DNA from: Lingula anatina
Lineage: Eukaryota; Brachiopoda; Lingulata; Lingulida; Lingulidae
Direction of reading: 5' to 3'
Length of the DNA: 29,102 nucleotides
NCBI RefSeq assembly: GCF_001039355.2
Contig: NW_019773881.1
Span: forward strand, 589,525 to 618,626
Position 1 is the stretch's first letter. The number at the start of each line of letters is the position of its first letter. The notes under the pieces were generated by a model, which made no database searches, was not told the DNA's origin, and worked only from the letters and a program-made list of their open reading frames with translations. The position numbers and the translations under genes are program-made. This document shows positions 10,239 through 19,148 of the stretch, one piece after another.

Positions 10239-10291
<53 letters not shown>
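10239..10291. repeat. (TA)n microsatellite
   Basis: About 26 TA units directly outside the left edge of the BEL/Pao 3' LTR. It appears to be the insertion target on this side. Confidence 0.96.
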
Positions 10292-10294
<3 letters not shown>

Positions 10295-11535
10295 TGTTCT
10301 GACCGTTGACTATCGTCATCAGACAGCCTACCATACAACACAACACGTCTTGTTGAGATGTAATAGCGGTAAACTTTAATAAGAAAAAATAAACAAAATA
10401 TAAGTACAAAGACAATAACAAAGTAAACTTTACAAAACTATTTCGTCTAAAAATTAAAGGGCAATTACGGTAACACAGTTGTGACGATAGTAAGAAGGCT
10501 CTACAAAACTTAACGGTAGGTACGGTAATAAAAGTGAGCAATTTTAAAGATCGTTTTTCGTACTAGAGCCTAATTTCAATACCAATGCACAATACAACGT
10601 ACATGTATCTGTACTAAATTCAACAACATTTACCGTACTAGATAAACAAAGATAAATTCTTACAAGAAGTGGTGTCACCGGCTAAAACGTGCGAAGCAGT
10701 ACTGAGAACGTGCTACAGATTCGCAATGACCTGAAAACGGGAACCAACAATAAATTCGCTGACACGCTAAACTCTACACGATATCACTTGAATAACAACG
10801 CTGATACAGTAAGTTTGCACTAAGCTAAATAGCCGTTCTACGATCGAATATAGCTTTTACAGAGGGTTTATACAATGAAATACGCCAGATAAATTGTAGT
10901 GACACATTGCGCAAACGAAAACAAACACGAAATCACCCTAAGTAAACCTGTATCATTAAATGACACTGAACGCTATCAAAGATCGTCGCGGCAGCAATTT
11001 AAGGTATGTTTACGAACTAAATCATATAACTTAGCATTAAAACAACCTTAAAACTCACTATAATCTCACTAACATATTAATAAAATAAAAGCGCTTACTT
11101 TAACTCCTACGGTTGACGGAGTTGCGTCTTCCTACTGAAGAACTAGAACGGCGTGTATCTTCTGAGTATCGTGTGAGTGAATGAAGATCGTTCTAAGAGT
11201 AACTAACTAATATCAGAGTTTCTGGCCAATAACATCCAGCCAACACCCCTCACCAGATCGATCACGCCACTTATCCCCGTAACATGGGGGCTACTGACCA
11301 ATGGGGTCCGGCCGACACCCCTCACCAGATTGAACGCGCCACTACCCGTTATACAATAATCTAACCCCAATACAGAGACAGCGCTAGGAGGCTAGCGAAG
11401 TGAGAGGGCTACAAATTCACAGAGAGGGGTCTCCAAATCTATACATAGAGTACTTAACATTCTCCTAGGAATAATCCTGTTGCTATTAAACAATAGTAAA
11501 TAATAATAATAACAATAATAATTGGTTTCAACACA
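10295..11535 (-). repeat. 3' LTR of the BEL/Pao element (1,241 bp)
   Basis: Bounded by TG...CA: plus-strand start TGTTCTGACCGTTGAC and end GGTTTCAACACA. Both edges are confirmed by the solo copy at 17737-17987, whose flanking duplication fixes the ends exactly. The outer ~150 bp (10295-10447) and the inner ~72 bp (11464-11535) match the solo copy; the central 1,016 bp do not occur there. An open frame at 10179-10541 crosses the LTR edge and is spurious. Promoter and polyadenylation signals must lie here on the minus strand but I could not place them with confidence. Confidence 0.93.
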
Positions 11536-11545
11536 CTCCCCGTCT
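11536..11545 (-). other. Polypurine tract next to the 3' LTR
   Basis: On the minus strand the bases just before the LTR read GACGGGGAG, a short G-rich purine run directly abutting TGTGTTG. This position and composition fit the plus-strand DNA primer of an LTR retrotransposon. It lies 15-25 bp after the pol stop codon. Confidence 0.6.
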
Positions 11546-11560
11546 GATATCTAAGAGATA

Positions 11561-14500
11561 TCACTCCTCAATTTCCACTTGGGCTTCTACAATAACTACA
11601 ATATCTGTTACAGGCCTAAGATATTTACGAGAACCATGGCCTGTCTTGACCTCTACTCTCCTTACTAACCCATCCTGACTGGGGAAGGTGTTAATGACTA
11701 TGCCCATGGGCCACTGGTTTCTTTTGGTTGAGTTATCTTTTATCAGTACTACGTCTCCTAACTTGAGGTTTGGGGACGGGCGGTTCCACTTTTTTCTGGG
11801 CTGTAAAGTGACCAGGTATTCTTTTCTCCACCTTGCCCAGAATTGATCTGCAAGCGCTTGGACCCTCTTCCATTGCTGCCTGTACAAGACGACATCTGAG
11901 AAGTCTCCCATATCGTCTCCTTCGCATATCTTCTGATTCAAAAGCATAGATGGTGTTAGCATGATTGGAGCCTCAGGATCCGTTGTGATTGGCACCAAAG
12001 GTCTGGCGTTTATAATAGCAGAAACCTCAGCCATGAGGGTGGTGAGGATCTCATGAGTTAGGTTGGATTTTCCTGGTTGCGATAACATAGAGTTGAGGAT
12101 TCGTCTTGCTAAACCAATCATTCTTTCCCAGGAACCTCCCATGTGGGACGCGTGTGGAGGATTAAACTCCCATCTGCATCCATGGACCCGAAGATAATAT
12201 TCCATTTCTTTCGCGGCTCCCACGAAGTTTGTCCCACGGTCGGATCTTATCATCTTTGCTGGTCCCCTTATAGCAAAAAATCTTCTGAGAGCGTTTATAA
12301 AGCAAGAGGCACTCATGGATTCTATTACCTCTATATGGACGGCTCTGGTTGAGAAACAGGTAAAAAGTACTGCCCATCTTTTGCTGTTGGCGCTCCCTCC
12401 ACGTGTCCGTCTGGTTACAACTTCCCATGGACCAAATACATCGACGCCGACATTTGTGAAAGGGGGCTGCTGCTCAAGCCTTTCCGACGGCAAGTCGGCC
12501 ATTTGTTGCTGTTCAAATTTTCCTCGCAGCTTCCTGCATGTTACACACTTATGGATGAGGCTGCCGATTTTTCTTTTAGCACCAATTATCCAAAGACCAG
12601 CGTTTCTCACAGCTCCTTCTGTGAAATGCCTGCCTTGATGCTGAACTCTTTCATGGTGGTGCCGAATGAGAAGAGTAGAAACGTGTGAATCCCCAGGGAC
12701 TACAAAAGGGTTCTTCTCCTTGTCAGATACATCAGCATGCTTTAGACGTCCCCCAACTCTTAAGAGTTGATCATCATCCAGGAAAGGGTTTAGTGACGCA
12801 ATGGAGCTGGCGCTGGGCAGGGTATGACCTTGCTTTAGGACACATATTTCTTTGGAATATGACTCTTTCTGAGCGTTATGTAGTATCATCTTCTCCGCTG
12901 CTTTCACATCTTGTACTTTTATGGGACAGACATGCCAAACGCCTCGAGTTCGGCATCTTGTAGCCTTCAAACATCTGACTACGCGGATCAAGCGTGCAAT
13001 AGACCTTACAAGGGTGTTCCAACTGGAGAAACGGGTAAAGTGCAGATGCATAGGTAACCTGCCAGAGAGTACCGAAGTAACATATACTTTCGTGTCTGGT
13101 CTCACCTCCACATCATCATCAGAGACAAGAAACATTTTGTCCGAGTTCACTGTCAGGTCAAGCTCTGGCGTAGACTTGAGAAAACCTGGGCCTTGCAACC
13201 ATGATGTTGCAGGTAAGCCTTCTGCTGTCACAGGTCTTGTGGCATGGTCTGCAGGATTAACGTTGGTCGGCACATAAGTCCACTGTTCTGAAGACGTGGA
13301 TCTTAAGATGCGCTCTACTCTGTTAGCCACATACACGTAAAACCGTTTGGTTCGATTGGTTAGATAGCCTAAAACCACTCGACTGTCTGAGTAAAACCTT
13401 TGTTCATGGATTTCTAGCTGGATTTCACTTGTAATAACATCTCTCAATTCAACGGCGAGCACAGCAGAGTTCAGTTCTAAGCGGGGAATGCTTGTGGCAT
13501 GCTTTGGAGCAAGCTTGGCTTTGCCCATGAGGAAGCTCACATGAATGTTGCCTTGGTTGTCGATCACCTTCAGATATGCTACGGCTGCAATAGCTTGTTG
13601 AGAGGCATCTGAGAATACATGTAGTTCTCTTCTGGAAGCTTCTGTTGACGGGATTGGAGTATATGCACGTGGAACTTCTATTTCAGCGAGTGCAAGAAGG
13701 GATTGACGCCACAAGTGCCATGCTGGGGCTAGGTGATCCGGCAGTCGGTCGTCCCAACCAATCTCCTGGTTTTGTGTCATTTGCCTGAGAAGAACTTTTC
13801 CTCCTATCACTACCGGTTGTACAAAGCCTAAAGGATCATAAATGCTATTAATGGCCGACAAAACACCTCTTTTAGTGAAAGGTTTTTCGTCCAAGGTAAC
13901 CTGAAAAGTAAACGTATCTCTCTGTAAATTCCAAAGGATACCAAGGGACCTCTGGAGTGGAGCTTCATCCAAATCTAGGTTGAGATCACATATTTCAGCT
14001 GCCCGTTCAGATGCGGGAAATGCTTCCACAACTTCCCTGAAATTGGAAGCAATTTTGTGCAATCGTAGATTAGAAACTGCTAGCATGTCCTTCGTCTGCT
14101 TAAGGATGTCAATTGCTTTATCTACAGTTGGCACAGCTAGCAGACCGTCATCACAGTAAAAGTCATTCTCTACGAACTGTCTTGCATCCTTTCCGTATTT
14201 CTGTTGTCCTTCTTGGGCAGTCTTCCTAAGGCCGAATGTCGCCACAGCAGGTGAGGGACTGTTCCCGAAGATATGCACTTTCATTCTATACTCCTCAACC
14301 TTTCCCTCTGGATCATTGTTCTCAAACCAAAGGAACCGCAAGAAGTCTCTGTGTTCTTCTTTAACATGAAATGAATAAAACATCTGTTCTATGTCTGCCA
14401 TACATGCAACCAAATCCGACCTGAATCTGAGAAGCACTCCTAATAGGTTGTTTAGAAGGTCAGGCCCCGTAAGGAGAACATCATTGAGGGAGGTTCCATT

Positions 14501-15085
14501 GAACGTGTCACTGGAATCAAAAACGACTCTTATCTTTCCGGGTTTCTTTGCGTGGTAAACCCCAAAATGCGGCAGGTACCACGCTTCTTGGCCGGGTCTC
14601 AGAGGGGGCGCTGGTTCTGCGTGGCCTTTCTCTAACATTGTGCTCATAAATGTGACGTAATGATCTTTTAACTCCTGATTTTTCCTAAGGCTCTTGGAGA
14701 GTGACCTTAGCCTTTGGTATACCCTCTCCTTGTTATTCGGTAGGATCTTCCTGTCATGTTTGAATGGCAAAGGGGCGATCAAATGGCCTGACTCCTCTCG
14801 CTGCATTTCTGTTTTCATCAACTCCATAAATTCCCTGTCTTCAATGCTGGGCCCCTTCATATTGTCATCATCAGTGCGAACGTAAATTCCTTTCCCAATA
14901 TTGTCCCTGAAACGGCCTTCATATCTCTCTGTAATGGTCATCCGTCGCGTGCACGGCTCAAATAGAGTTGGTCTGCCGTTTTCCATAATATTGGTTCTAA
15001 AAGTGCTGACCTGGGGAGTGCGATGGACGTTCCCTGTACATGCTTCTCCAAGGATGACCATCCCAGATCCAGGCGCTGAGCCCAT
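11561..15085 (-). CDS. pol: BEL/Pao Pol: reverse transcriptase, RNase H, integrase
   Basis: Copies element RNA into DNA and integrates it. Residue positions are within the 1,174-residue frame. RT spans about 165-320, with the first catalytic Asp in MADIEQ (D231) and the FYCDDG box (D312, D313), the BEL/Pao form of the YxDD motif. An RNase H-like domain follows (about 485-615: FSDAS D493, LEL E537, YSDS D567, PADH D613). The integrase has an HHCC-type zinc region ending in CVTC (C847, C850) and a DDE core at D882 (VDVFGP), D949 (SDRGTNF) and E987 (GSWERM). A DUF5641-like C-terminal domain occupies about 1065-1165. All key residues are present. The ATG at 15085 is inside the 148-bp overlap with the gag frame and is probably not a native start: residues 1-9 are out-of-frame sequence, and pol homology begins at residue 10. 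In family members this region normally continues from the protease in one polyprotein. Confidence 0.95.
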   Translation of the reverse strand: MGSAPGSGMVILGEACTGNVHRTPQVSTFRTNIMENGRPTLFEPCTRRMTITERYEGRFRDNIGKGIYVRTDDDNMKGPSIEDREFMELMKTEMQREESGHLIAPLPFKHDRKILPNNKERVYQRLRSLSKSLRKNQELKDHYVTFMSTMLEKGHAEPAPPLRPGQEAWYLPHFGVYHAKKPGKIRVVFDSSDTFNGTSLNDVLLTGPDLLNNLLGVLLRFRSDLVACMADIEQMFYSFHVKEEHRDFLRFLWFENNDPEGKVEEYRMKVHIFGNSPSPAVATFGLRKTAQEGQQKYGKDARQFVENDFYCDDGLLAVPTVDKAIDILKQTKDMLAVSNLRLHKIASNFREVVEAFPASERAAEICDLNLDLDEAPLQRSLGILWNLQRDTFTFQVTLDEKPFTKRGVLSAINSIYDPLGFVQPVVIGGKVLLRQMTQNQEIGWDDRLPDHLAPAWHLWRQSLLALAEIEVPRAYTPIPSTEASRRELHVFSDASQQAIAAVAYLKVIDNQGNIHVSFLMGKAKLAPKHATSIPRLELNSAVLAVELRDVITSEIQLEIHEQRFYSDSRVVLGYLTNRTKRFYVYVANRVERILRSTSSEQWTYVPTNVNPADHATRPVTAEGLPATSWLQGPGFLKSTPELDLTVNSDKMFLVSDDDVEVRPDTKVYVTSVLSGRLPMHLHFTRFSSWNTLVRSIARLIRVVRCLKATRCRTRGVWHVCPIKVQDVKAAEKMILHNAQKESYSKEICVLKQGHTLPSASSIASLNPFLDDDQLLRVGGRLKHADVSDKEKNPFVVPGDSHVSTLLIRHHHERVQHQGRHFTEGAVRNAGLWIIGAKRKIGSLIHKCVTCRKLRGKFEQQQMADLPSERLEQQPPFTNVGVDVFGPWEVVTRRTRGGSANSKRWAVLFTCFSTRAVHIEVIESMSASCFINALRRFFAIRGPAKMIRSDRGTNFVGAAKEMEYYLRVHGCRWEFNPPHASHMGGSWERMIGLARRILNSMLSQPGKSNLTHEILTTLMAEVSAIINARPLVPITTDPEAPIMLTPSMLLNQKICEGDDMGDFSDVVLYRQQWKRVQALADQFWARWRKEYLVTLQPRKKWNRPSPNLKLGDVVLIKDNSTKRNQWPMGIVINTFPSQDGLVRRVEVKTGHGSRKYLRPVTDIVVIVEAQVEIEE

Positions 15086-17508
15086 GGTGCGTCATTAGGC
15101 CCGTTCCTTGACTCCCTTACCTTGTGGGCCTGTGGCACATCTCGCCCAATTAATAGTAAAATATCGGCCTGTGGATCTATCTCTGGAATCTGAGCTTTTA
15201 GATGTCGCAGATGGGCATGGTGTGCTGCTACCCCTGGAACTGGTATTTCATTCCTATTGTCAGGTATGTCGTTGCACTCCAAAACAGTCAGTAAACATAG
15301 CTTTGTCGACCCGTTGATCGCTTCCACTACAAGGTGTTCTGCTCGCCTGCCGACAATCTGAGACTTACCGGAACACGTAGACAAGGAGAAGGGGACTAGT
15401 TCTGTGTCGACGCCCAACTGTTGAAATAACTCCGACTTGGCCAGAGACCGATTACTCTGGTCGTCCATTACTACATACGCCCGTACTACTGTTGAGGGTC
15501 TGTCTTTGTGATAAATGTTGACCAAGCAGATCTTGGCACATGATTTTGACTCCACACTAGAGCCACATACTTCTGTGCACGAAGTACGCACTTCTTCTAC
15601 ATTCTCCCCGCCATGGGCTCGTACTTCAGGTGTTGTGGTCTTCTTCATCTCGATGTGAAGAATCTCTGGGTGCCGTTCACTGCCGCACTTGCCACATTTC
15701 ACTTCAACCCTGCAATCTCTGGCCCTGTGGGACGTTGTGGCGATACAACGTAAGCAAAAACCTGACTTCTTCACCATTTCCCTTCTTTCGTTGGGCAGTT
15801 TGGATAACAGCACTCGGCACTTGTCCGCAGAATGGTTCCCCTGTTTGTGGACTGGACATCGAACGGTTTTTGTCACATCTGTTTTGTGAACATTAACGTT
15901 TTGTTTACTGTGCATTCTTTGCATCCTGGAAGGAAACTTAGTCTCAGGCTGCTCTGTAAGCCTCACTGAAAAACTACGATCGCATCTTTCTAAGGCATGC
16001 TTTCTAACAAATTCAGAAAAGACCATGAAAGGTGGAAACTTCCCGTTAGTTTGCTTATAACGGTGGGCTCTGGATCTCCATTTGTCCTGCAGATCGTCTG
16101 GAAGCTTGTCCACAAGCGGATTGATGCCCATGAACGTATCTAAATACTCTAACCCTGGGAGGCTGCTGTCTTCTTTGGCGTACTCTAGCATGGCTAGGGC
16201 ATCCCCGAAATCTCTAAGGGCACGGTGATCAGTCTTGCCCATTTTTCTGGTGTCGCGCACCTTTGATATCAGGGAGATGGAGATGACTTCTGGCTTGCCA
16301 AAGTTTTCTTCTAATCGCTCCCACACCGTTTTGAGTCCAACACTTGGGCGGTTGACGTGTACTGCCCGTATTTTCTTGACCAGTTCTGCAGATTGTGTTC
16401 CACTCCACTTCACCAGGAGATCAAGCTCTTCTCTCGGGGAAAGTTGCGCTCCATTCACTACGTTTTTAAATGACAGCCGCCAAGAGAGAAAATTCTCTGG
16501 AGTATCATCAAATTTCTCGAGGCCGTTGGACACCAAGTCCCTTTTCAAGAAGTGCTGGACCCAACCTTGAATGGCGTGATTGCCTGCCGGTGATGAGTCC
16601 TGGGTGTCTTCAGACTTTTCCAACTTCTCTTCATCTTGGTAACGGACGAATTCCATCACCATGTCAGCTTTAGAGGTCTGTGGAAGAGCTGATAGTACTG
16701 ACTGACTATCAGCGTCATTACAGGGTTCAGCCAGCGTGTCAAGGTCTATCCTCAGGTCGGCGCGCTTGCGGGAGTTTTCTGCCTCTTCCGCTGCCTTCCT
16801 CTCTAGGACTCGAGCCTTCTCTTTCTGACGTTTTGCTTCAATTTCCACCTCTTCTAGCTGTCTTCTTGCTGTGGCCTCAATTTTTCTTCTTTCCTCCTCC
16901 AGCTTTGTAGCTTCCTTTTCTAGTCGGGCTCTCCTTGCGCTGCTGACGGAGGAGATGGTTAGTGATGACCCCGATTTCCTTGAGGATGTAATGGAAGAGG
17001 TCTCTGTCAACTCTTGGCACCTAGTTCTTGCTTCACTCAAGGTCTTTTGGACAAATTCCTCACGGTGCTGACCAATGTTCATCAACTTCCCTTGTTCCCG
17101 TAAACTAATAGCCGTATTGGCTCTAATGTGCAGAGAACTAATTTCTTCTTGTACTATACAATATTTAGCAAACTGAGCTCTTAAGAGAGACATACTATTT
17201 TGAATAACTACTACTTCATTATCGCATTCTTGCAAACTAACTATCTGATCTCTAACTAACTGCCAAACCTTATCCAATTTACTTTCTAATTGCTGTTTCG
17301 AGTCCATATATGCAGCTTCAGCTTTTTCAGTTAATTTTGAATGTCTCTTTTCTCTGCTCATGTCGGTCTGTTCTGCAGTCTGTGTGGGTTCACTGGCTGG
17401 CGCTGAAACATCTCCCATGGGCTGCGATTCGTCGTCAGACACATCGTTATCTGAGGGGTTGCTGGGGGGAAGGGCCACGTTTGCTGGGTCTGTAGAAATC
17501 TTGCTCAC
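14938..17508 (-). CDS. gag: BEL/Pao Gag and aspartic protease
   Basis: Makes the particle protein, nucleic-acid-binding knuckles and protease. Over 856 residues: an acidic/polar N terminus, a strongly charged coiled coil (about 190-250), a DUF1759-like gag domain (about 325-480, including NFLSWRLSFKNVV), cysteine/histidine knuckles (CPVH at 551; C585-C588-H594-C599, a CX2CX5HX4C pattern; C605-C608-H613-H618), and a DUF1758-like protease (about 660-800) with MDDQSN at 681-686 in place of the DTG/DSG active-site form, as is usual in this branch, and LLIGRD at 785-790. The first codon at 17508 is GTG; the in-frame stop lies six codons upstream and no ATG occurs before residue 31, so initiation is probably at residue 31 (17418) or 50. 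Homology to the family ends at W817 (15058-15060); the last 39 residues are out-of-frame read-through. Confidence 0.93.
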   Translation of the reverse strand: MSKISTDPANVALPPSNPSDNDVSDDESQPMGDVSAPASEPTQTAEQTDMSREKRHSKLTEKAEAAYMDSKQQLESKLDKVWQLVRDQIVSLQECDNEVVVIQNSMSLLRAQFAKYCIVQEEISSLHIRANTAISLREQGKLMNIGQHREEFVQKTLSEARTRCQELTETSSITSSRKSGSSLTISSVSSARRARLEKEATKLEEERRKIEATARRQLEEVEIEAKRQKEKARVLERKAAEEAENSRKRADLRIDLDTLAEPCNDADSQSVLSALPQTSKADMVMEFVRYQDEEKLEKSEDTQDSSPAGNHAIQGWVQHFLKRDLVSNGLEKFDDTPENFLSWRLSFKNVVNGAQLSPREELDLLVKWSGTQSAELVKKIRAVHVNRPSVGLKTVWERLEENFGKPEVISISLISKVRDTRKMGKTDHRALRDFGDALAMLEYAKEDSSLPGLEYLDTFMGINPLVDKLPDDLQDKWRSRAHRYKQTNGKFPPFMVFSEFVRKHALERCDRSFSVRLTEQPETKFPSRMQRMHSKQNVNVHKTDVTKTVRCPVHKQGNHSADKCRVLLSKLPNERREMVKKSGFCLRCIATTSHRARDCRVEVKCGKCGSERHPEILHIEMKKTTTPEVRAHGGENVEEVRTSCTEVCGSSVESKSCAKICLVNIYHKDRPSTVVRAYVVMDDQSNRSLAKSELFQQLGVDTELVPFSLSTCSGKSQIVGRRAEHLVVEAINGSTKLCLLTVLECNDIPDNRNEIPVPGVAAHHAHLRHLKAQIPEIDPQADILLLIGRDVPQAHKVRESRNGPNDAPWAQRLDLGWSSLEKHVQGTSIALPRSALLEPILWKTADQLYLSRARDG
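15056..15060 (-). other. Frame break between gag-protease and pol
   Basis: The conserved sequence of the polyprotein is in the gag frame up to W817 (codon 15060-15058) and in the pol frame from V10 (codon 15058-15056), so the two homologous frames touch at one base. The pol frame is offset by -1. No canonical X-XXY-YYZ slippery heptamer is visible at this point, so a one-base loss by mutation or sequencing error explains it better than programmed frameshifting. BEL/Pao elements usually encode Gag-Pol as one continuous frame. Confidence 0.8.
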
Positions 17509-17537
17509 GTCTGGGGCAGTGGTTCACTTCTTTTTAC

Positions 17538-17572
17538 TGTTCTGACCGTTGACTATCGTCATCAGACAGCCT
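17538..17572 (-). repeat. 5' LTR remnant of the BEL/Pao element
   Basis: Thirty-five bases identical to the start of the 3' LTR (10295-10329) and to the solo LTR (17737-17771). It stops at the single N at 17573, so the rest of the 5' LTR is missing from the assembly and not shown to be deleted in the genome. Confidence 0.9.
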
Positions 17573-17573
17573 N
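17573..17573. other. Assembly join (single N)
   Basis: Falls inside the 5' LTR, a place where assembly between identical LTRs commonly fails. Sequence to its right belongs to a different element. Confidence 0.85.
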
Positions 17574-17731
17574 GGGGGAGGCAATTAAGGAAAGTAGCAA
17601 ACTTAGAACATATACAAAATTTAAGAAGGATTTTAAGACCGAAAATTATGTGCTGACCTTTGATAAAGCACGGAGGGCTACATTCTGCAAACTAATTAAG
17701 AATCAGCGCTCACTCACTCCATATTGAGAAG

Positions 17732-17926
17732 GGGAGTGTTCTGACCGTTGACTATCGTCATCAGACAGCCTACCATACAACACAACACGTCTTGTTGAGA
17801 TGTAATAGCGGTAAACTTTAATAAGAAAAAAATAAACAAAATATAAGTACAAAGACAATAACAAAGTAAACTTTACAAAACTATTTCGTCTCCTGGAAAT
17901 AATCCTGTAGCTATTAAATAATAGTA

Positions 17927-17974
<48 letters not shown>

Positions 17975-17992
17975 TGGTTTCAACACAGGGAG
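17732..17992 (-). mobile_element. Solo LTR of the BEL/Pao family with 5-bp target duplication
   Basis: The LTR runs 17737-17987 (251 bp), starting TGTTCTGACC and ending TTTCAACACA, flanked on both sides by GGGAG (17732-17736 and 17988-17992). A five-base duplication is normal for BEL/Pao integration, and a lone LTR results from recombination between the two LTRs of a former full element. It lacks the central 1,016 bp of the full-length element's LTR and carries an expanded TAA tract (about 17927-17974). Confidence 0.93.
17927..17974. repeat. (TAA)n microsatellite inside the solo LTR
   Basis: About 15 TAA units. The full-length LTR has only a short, interrupted version near 11499-11521, so the tract grew after the copies separated. 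Confidence 0.95.
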
Positions 17993-18287
17993 GTACAGTA
18001 AACCCCCAACCCCGCCCCATCTAAGATTATGTCAAATCTGTAATTCCGGAGAGGTTGAAGATGAAGTGCATTTTATTCTGAAATGCGAGGCCTATAAGGA
18101 ACTACGGGCGGCTTTCTACGAAAATATAAGTTTCCTATGTAATACTAATGCCCTCTCTCCCCCGGATATGTTTATACACATCATGAATACAAAAGAAATG
18201 GATGTGATTACGCCCCTCCTCATATTTGTACAGAAATGCATGGAGAAGAGAGTAAGTCTTTCTGCGCATGTCCAAACCAGATCATAG

Positions 18288-18546
18288 TACCAGTGTGAGA
18301 CCCGTTATGCGCTGTCAGCAGAGACTGGGCGTGTAGATCAAACCTGGTAAATTGATTATGGAATGCGACATTCGTATACATGTGTATAGTCACTGATTTC
18401 AACAATTGCTAATCTATATGTATATATATATATATTTATTTATCTATTTATTTGTCTGTTCTATGTCCTAGCCACTAGTATCGTATTGTAATTGATTGTA
18501 CCTTTATGTGAAGGTGTTTGTCAATAAAGAATCTGTATCTGTATCC
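18288..18546 (+). mobile_element. 3' UTR and tail of the non-LTR retrotransposon
   Basis: Continues from the stop codon through non-coding sequence to AATAAAG (18523) followed by a short tandem tail (TCTGTATCTGTATCC). A polyadenylation-like word followed by a few short tandem units, with no poly-A, resembles the 3' ends of some LINE clades such as CR1-like elements; that clade link is an inference. Confidence 0.6.
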
Positions 18547-18589
18547 TTTTAACTAGAGCGTTATCAAAACGAGACTGTGTCAACAATGT

Positions 18590-18724
18590 CAAAGTCACGT
18601 CAACAGTGGTCGGTGTTCACACGCCGGTGGCGTGATAGACCCGTGCCGTGACGAAACCGTTCTGCACATGCGCATTGAGGGTAGATTGAAAGAAGGGACT
18701 TCCGGTATGACGGTATCGTCGTAG
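18590..18724 (+). promoter_or_regulatory. Possible promoter and first exon
   Basis: A GC-richer island contains a CRE half-site ACGTCA (18597), an NRF1-like TGCACATGCGCA (18663-18674) and an ETS-type ACTTCCGG (18698-18705), a combination common in animal housekeeping promoters. It ends in GTCGTAG followed by GTATGT, a fair donor site at 18724/18725. No transcript evidence is available and these short motifs can occur by chance. Confidence 0.3.
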
Positions 18725-18747
18725 GTATGTTTGGAACTATTGACCTT

Positions 18748-19148
18748 TCAATTCGTAATTCAGTGGTTTTTGCCATGAGAGAGTATGTATTTGATAATCC
18801 TATAATAAACTCCACGGAGGAATGTTGGAAAAGTGTTATATAAACACCAAAGGAAGCGTGTGACACAGCTCTTATTACTGAGATTGTGATCGTGACTGAA
18901 CTGTTTTGCTCTGTGATGAAGTTGTAGTAAGACTCGTAGTATAAATGTTTTCACACTACAATGTTCTTTCAGTTTAGAGTTCAGTAATTGTCGTCGAGAG
19001 AAAGTGTGTGTTTGACAATAATATAACTTCCTCTACGGGGAAATGTTGGAAATACATGTGTAGCTACGTGCTGTAAGTCAACTTTGTCAGTGTCGTGAAT
19101 GTGACTGCGTTTGCATAAAGTCGTCGTAAGACTCGTATGAATGTTCAT
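18748..19148. repeat. Diverged tandem duplication (~200 bp unit)
   Basis: Two related stretches, about 18748-18955 and 18970-19148, share in order: TTCAGT, a TTTGA[T/C]AAT block, a CTC[C/T]ACGG(A/G)G block followed by AATGTTGGAAA, and a final GTAAGACTCGTA. The identity is moderate, so the duplication is old. Confidence 0.6.

Larger units (their letters stand above)
10295..17572 (-). mobile_element. BEL/Pao LTR retrotransposon, nearly complete
   Basis: On the minus strand the element reads 5' LTR (truncated by an N at 17573), gag-protease frame, pol frame, short purine tract, 3' LTR. Domain order gag - zinc knuckles - protease - RT - RNase H - integrase is that of BEL/Pao elements. Only 35 bp of the 5' LTR remain (17538-17572) and they are identical to 10295-10329. 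The left flank is a TA tract; the right flank is lost at the N, so the target duplication cannot be tested. One frame break separates the two large frames; otherwise both are open, which suggests a recent insertion. I found no envelope-like frame. I also saw no TGG-type primer-binding site next to the 5' LTR end. Confidence 0.95.
17574..18287 (+). pseudogene. C-terminal fragment of a non-LTR retrotransposon ORF, split by a solo LTR
   Basis: Plus-strand coding relic with a SKLRTYTKFK-type segment, a histidine/glutamate stretch (SLHIEKGRY) and a C-terminal zinc motif CQIC...EDEVHFILKC, as in the zinc-binding tail that follows the reverse transcriptase of many LINE-type elements. The left part is 17574-17736 and the right part 17993-18287 with its stop codon at 18285. 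Removing the solo LTR and one copy of GGGAG leaves the reading frame continuous across the insertion. A second, older frame change lies near 17690-17705. The start and the RT domain are lost at the N. The clade cannot be fixed from this tail alone. Confidence 0.8.

Noticed and set aside
10179-10541. 120-codon frame across the LTR edge
   Set aside because: Spans a TA microsatellite and the LTR boundary, so it cannot be an ancestral gene.
14938-15085. Programmed -1 frameshift between gag and pol
   Set aside because: No slippery heptamer is visible where the homologous frames meet, and related elements usually use one continuous frame. A lesion or sequence error is simpler.
11536-17537. Envelope gene, which would suggest an infectious retrovirus-like element
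   Set aside because: There is no space between the pol stop and the 3' LTR and no extra frame with a signal peptide or membrane segment.
12143-17545. Plus-strand open frames opposite gag and pol
   Set aside because: Shadows of the retrotransposon frames, with no motifs of their own.
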